64,000 bases of DNA from JAXGPX01 sp040766745 (GTDB lineage: Bacteria > Bacillota > Sulfobacillia > Fermentithermobacillales > Fermentithermobacillaceae): the NCBI GenBank assembly GCA_040766745.1, contig JAXGPX010000002.1, positions 248,001 through 312,000 of the forward strand. Reading direction: 5' to 3'. Of this stretch, positions 61,270-64,000 are shown piece by piece. The notes below the pieces were generated by a model. The model was not told the origin of the DNA and did no database searches. It worked only from the letters and a program-made list of their open reading frames with translations. The position numbers were made by a program, and so were the translations under genes. Within the stretch, counting starts at the first letter, position 1. Every line of letters starts with the position of its first letter.

Positions 61270-62898
61270 TTAGTCACAAGTCTCATCTGAGAGCTGCAGC
61301 CCTGCTCCGACAAAATCCCGGAAAATCGGATGAGGCCGGTTAGGCCTGGACAGAAGTTCAGGATGGAACTGGGTTCCCATAAACCATGGGTGTCCCTTGA
61401 ATTCCATAATCTCAACAAGCCCCCGGGCAGGCCATATTCCTACAGGAACCAGCCCTGCTTCAGAGAGCCGCTGAACATAGAGGGGGTTAACCTCAAACCT
61501 GTGCCTATGCCGCTCCTGGATACTGTCTTTTTGATAGGCTTTCCACGCCAGAGAGCCTTTCTTAAGGTTGCATTGGAAAAGGCCCTTCCGCATCATGCCG
61601 CCAGTATTCCCGGCAACCTCTTTTTGCTCAGGCATCAAGTCCACAACCGGATCAAGGGTGTCAGGGTCGAACTCAGTTGAATTGGCAGTATCAATGCCTA
61701 GAACGTTTCTGGCTGTTTCAATTACAGCACACTGGAGCCCCAGGCAAATTCCGAGGAAAGGCACCTTATTCTCTCTCGCCCATTTGATAGCATTGAGTTT
61801 GCCGTCAATGGCTCGGCCACCGAACCCACCAGGAATTAGGATCCCATGGACTCCTTTGAAAGTCTCAGCAACTTCCGTATCGGAAGCCCCGGACAGTTTC
61901 TCAGAATCTATCCAGACAATATCCACACATGCTTCGTGAGCCAGTGCCCCGTGCTGCAAAGCTTCGGTCACGCTCTTATAAGCATCATGGAGAGTAACAT
62001 ACTTGCCCACAATGGCTATTTTGCATTTCTTCTTTGGATGGGCAATCTTGTGTGCAATAGCTTGCCATTCTCGAAGGTCAGGCTCCTTGGGCGCAAGTTT
62101 CAACCGCCTCTCGACTATCTTCCCAAGGCCCTCATTCTCCAGCATAACAGGAACCTCATAAATACTCTCAGAATCAAGGTTTTGGATTACTGCACCTGAG
62201 TCCACGTTACAGAAGAGGGCAATCTTGTCCTTCATATCATCGGAGATAGGCAGGCTGGACCTGCAAACAATTACATCAGGCTGGATTCCAATGGACCTGA
62301 GTTCTGCCACGCTGTGTTGGGTAGGCTTGGTCTTGAGTTCCCCGCTCATTGGAAGGTGGGGAATCAAAGTGACGTGAATGTAAACTGTGTTCTGGCTGCC
62401 TACATCGGTCTTGAACTGCCTTATAGCCTCAAGAAATGGAAGGCTTTCTATGTCCCCTACAGTGCCCCCAACCTCAACTATTACAATGTCTGCACCTGAT
62501 TCATCTGCAACTTTGTTAATTCGTTCCTTTATTTCATTTGTTACATGGGGAATAACCTGAACAGTGCTTCCTAGGAACTCGCCTTTTCTTTCTTTGGCAA
62601 TTACAGCACCGTAAACCTGTCCTGTAGTAATGTTGTTAGCCGCAGTAAGGGGCCTGTCTATGAAACGCTCATAATGGCCTAAGTCCAGGTCGGTCTCGGC
62701 TCCATCATCGGTTATGAACACCTCTCCGTGTTGTAGTGGGCTCATAGTACCCGCATCTACGTTAACGTAGGGATCCATCTTCATTATGGTAACCGATAGG
62801 CCCCTGGCCTGTAGCAAAGTCCCAAGAGAGGCTGCTGTGATCCCTTTTCCAAGGCCGGAAACAACACCTCCGGTAACAAAAACATATTTAGGCATAGA
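61270..62898 (-). CDS. pyrG: CTP synthase
   Basis: PyrG makes CTP from UTP, ATP and glutamine. The 542-residue protein has the synthase domain (MPKYVFVTGGVVSGLGKGIT, KMDPYVNVDAGTMSPLQHGE, GTVGDIESLPFLEA) and the glutaminase domain with PGGFGGRAIDGK, the nucleophile Cys in FLGICLGLQCAVIE near residue 382 and the His/Glu pair in GTQFHPELLSRP. ATG 62898 has GGAGGG seven bases upstream. It follows rpoE, as in Bacillus. Confidence 0.98.
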   Translation of the reverse strand, partial: SMPKYVFVTGGVVSGLGKGITAASLGTLLQARGLSVTIMKMDPYVNVDAGTMSPLQHGEVFITDDGAETDLDLGHYERFIDRPLTAANNITTGQVYGAVIAKERKGEFLGSTVQVIPHVTNEIKERINKVADESGADIVIVEVGGTVGDIESLPFLEAIRQFKTDVGSQNTVYIHVTLIPHLPMSGELKTKPTQHSVAELRSIGIQPDVIVCRSSLPISDDMKDKIALFCNVDSGAVIQNLDSESIYEVPVMLENEGLGKIVERRLKLAPKEPDLREWQAIAHKIAHPKKKCKIAIVGKYVTLHDAYKSVTEALQHGALAHEACVDIVWIDSEKLSGASDTEVAETFKGVHGILIPGGFGGRAIDGKLNAIKWARENKVPFLGICLGLQCAVIETARNVLGIDTANSTEFDPDTLDPVVDLMPEQKEVAGNTGGMMRKGLFQCNLKKGSLAWKAYQKDSIQERHRHRFEVNPLYVQRLSEAGLVPVGIWPARGLVEIMEFKGHPWFMGTQFHPELLSRPNRPHPIFRDFVGAGLQLSDETCD

Positions 62899-63187
62899 GA
62901 AACCCTCCAGCATATCAAAATCGAAGATTCATGATTTAGTATCCGGCCTCAAATCTCCCGGATATTAGGTTCAATCACAAAATTGAGCCGGAATCAAGCC
63001 AGATAAAATCAGGCTCCAATTCCATCCTTCAGAATAACTCAAGGAATTCGTGGAGTCTAGCTGAGTGGCTGCTACTTTTGCGTACCGGTTTGTCCCATAT
63101 CAGTCCTTGTGCATCTCAAAGCCTGTATACCCGGTGCGCAAGCCAATTGAAACATCGGCGTTAGCATAGCCTACCGCTAAAGAAGAA
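62899..63187. other. Gap between rpoE and pyrG
   Basis: These 290 bases hold the pyrG upstream region. I see no gene, no pyrimidine-responsive leader that I can support (no run of G at a transcription start, no attenuator) and no strong promoter. Confidence 0.35.
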
Positions 63188-63213
63188 GGAGCCCTTAGCT
63201 CTCTTCGGGCTCC
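63188..63213 (-). terminator. Terminator overlapping the rpoE stop codon
   Basis: On the minus strand GGAGCCC and GGGCTCC form a seven-base-pair stem around a twelve-base loop, and the loop contains the rpoE stop codon TAA. TTCTTCTTT follows. rpoE would thus be ended right at its stop codon, apart from pyrG. Confidence 0.7.
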
Positions 63214-63632
63214 TCTGGTTCTTCTATGGAATCGTCGTCTTCTATTAAGTCCTCTGCATCATCTGGTTCTTCTTCGTAAGTGTCTTCCGATTCTATGGTA
63301 ACAAGTTCTTTTCGCAATCTCTCCCCTGGCTTGGGCCTGTCACCCGAAGATACCTCCAGGACCTTGTAAGCAGGAGGCTTGACAGTCCACTCCCTGAGGC
63401 CGCACAGGCCTGCGCCACGGCTCATAAACCTGCTGTCCAGGCTTATCTCCGTATGAATCTTGGCCTTTGTTTTGGCGGCGTCCTGGCCAGGCCGTATACC
63501 TTTCAACTCAAGGACTTGTTCTACCAATTCTTTATACTTGATGGGCTCACGGCGATCCTTCAGGATATGGTACGCAATCTCTGTCACCGAAAGATCAGGC
63601 CGGAGGTTTTGATGTTGGACTGCTCCCTGCAC
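63195..63632 (-). CDS. rpoE: DNA-directed RNA polymerase delta subunit
   Basis: Delta is a Bacillota-specific polymerase subunit that helps recycling and promoter selectivity. The 145-residue protein has the HARE-HTH domain (DLSVTEIAYHILKDRREPIKYKELVEQVL ... ISLDSRFMSRG, residues about 10-85) and an acidic C-terminal tail with more than twenty Glu and Asp. GTG 63632 has GGGGG eight bases upstream. TTG 63647 is also possible, and the N-terminal dozen residues are not conserved. It lies next to pyrG, as in Bacillus. Confidence 0.92.
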   Translation of the reverse strand: MQGAVQHQNLRPDLSVTEIAYHILKDRREPIKYKELVEQVLELKGIRPGQDAAKTKAKIHTEISLDSRFMSRGAGLCGLREWTVKPPAYKVLEVSSGDRPKPGERLRKELVTIESEDTYEEEPDDAEDLIEDDDSIEEPEEPEES

Positions 63633-63710
63633 CCACCGCACCCCCAACCGCTTAGTTTGTTGGCTTAATGTTCTCAGTAATTCTACTCATGTAAGAAGCC
63701 AAGTTCAACG

Positions 63711-64000
63711 TTAACACAAAGATTTTCTCCTGAGTACCTCTTGTGTCAGGTACGACGCTACATCCTGCGGCTTAGTGCCAGACCCGAAACCAGCGTCGTA
63801 ACCCAGCTCAAGTGCAAGGCCATGGGTAATTCTCGGCCCACCCGCCACCAAGACTACCTTATCCCTTAATCCTTCTGCTTCAAGGAGTTCGACAAGGTTC
63901 GTCAGATTGGCAAGGTGCACGTTCCTTTGGGTTACCACCTGTGAAACCAGGATAGCGTCTGCCCGGAGTTCTCTGGCTCTTGCCACAAGAACCTCATTTG
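63711..64000 (-). CDS. kamE: Lysine 5,6-aminomutase beta subunit (KamE-like), C-terminal fragment
   Basis: The frame runs off the right edge and shows the C-terminal 95 residues of a B12-dependent aminomutase subunit: NEVLVARARELRADAILVSQ, VVTQRNVHLANLTNLVELL, then KVVLVAGGPRITHGLALELGYDAGFGSGT. This is the cobalamin-binding domain of KamE (lysine 5,6-aminomutase) or OraE (ornithine 4,5-aminomutase). The kal-kce genes at 35.5-36.8 kb complete the lysine route, so KamE is preferred. Apparent starts inside the window are internal codons. Confidence 0.85.
   Translation of the reverse strand, partial: NEVLVARARELRADAILVSQVVTQRNVHLANLTNLVELLEAEGLRDKVVLVAGGPRITHGLALELGYDAGFGSGTKPQDVASYLTQEVLRRKSLC

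Noticed and set aside
62899..63187. Pyrimidine-responsive attenuator of pyrG
   Set aside because: No G-run at a promoter start and no terminator-like stem ahead of the start codon can be seen.
1..64000. tRNA, rRNA, insertion sequence or prophage genes
   Set aside because: I found no tRNA-like cloverleaf, rRNA segment, transposase or integrase motif, or phage structural gene.

Overview
The window looks like chromosome of a motile, spore-forming member of the Bacillota (Clostridia-like), with moderate GC. Evidence for this is the sporulation genes spoIID, spoIIQ and spoIIID, the flagellar genes flgK, flgN, flgM, flhO, flhP and a flgJ-like gene, an RNA polymerase delta subunit gene, S-layer-homology proteins and lysine-fermentation genes. 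The genus cannot be named from the sequence alone. Almost every gene lies on the minus strand, so the layout reads from right to left. TTG and GTG starts with good Shine-Dalgarno (SD) sequences are common.

Backbone. The minus-strand order rpoE-pyrG ... fsa-rho-rpmE-DUF1385-prfA-prmC-sua5/ywlE-rpiB-ywlG-comEB-tagO-wecB-[ATPase]-murA-spoIID-spoIIQ-spoIIID-mbl-flhO-flhP-fabZ, then comFC-yvyF-flgM-flgN-flgK, follows the familiar Bacillus/Clostridia chromosome order. Positions 1-7.7 kb hold flagellar, competence and cell-shape genes with metK and fabZ. Positions 7.4-11.1 kb hold the mother-cell sporulation block and murA. Positions 11.3-20.1 kb hold a complete nine-gene V/A-type ATPase operon in the order ntpFIKECGABD, in the slot where relatives carry the F-type ATPase operon. 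Its rotor subunit carries Na+-binding residues. Positions 20.1-34.4 kb hold wall-precursor, nucleotide and translation genes, including a natural Sua5-YwlE fusion and a Rho factor with a disordered N-terminal extension of about 300 residues.

Accessory region. Between fsa (34.7 kb) and pyrG (61.3 kb) the conserved order is broken. It holds kce and kal (lysine fermentation; a kamE-like fragment lies at the right edge), a plus-strand four-gene cassette at 37.07-39.04 kb, a MutS2 lacking the Smr domain, a vapBC module with a clear palindromic promoter/operator, a plus-strand polysaccharide polymerase/chain-length pair, and a cell-envelope cluster (CtpA-type protease, subtilase, two SLH proteins). 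Pyroglutamyl peptidase, a PhzF-family protein and a carboxyltransferase subunit follow. Three degenerate tandem-repeat arrays lie in the gaps at 42.0-42.3, 58.7-59.1 and 60.9-61.1 kb.

Most interesting element. The cassette at 37.07-39.04 kb encodes an unrecognised 199-residue protein, a SecB-like chaperone, a protein with a PD-(D/E)XK-type nuclease signature and a 51-residue protein, with gaps of 26, 14 and 10 bases. It stands alone on the plus strand and resembles in plan a chaperone-controlled toxin or defence system. I do not recognise it as a described one.
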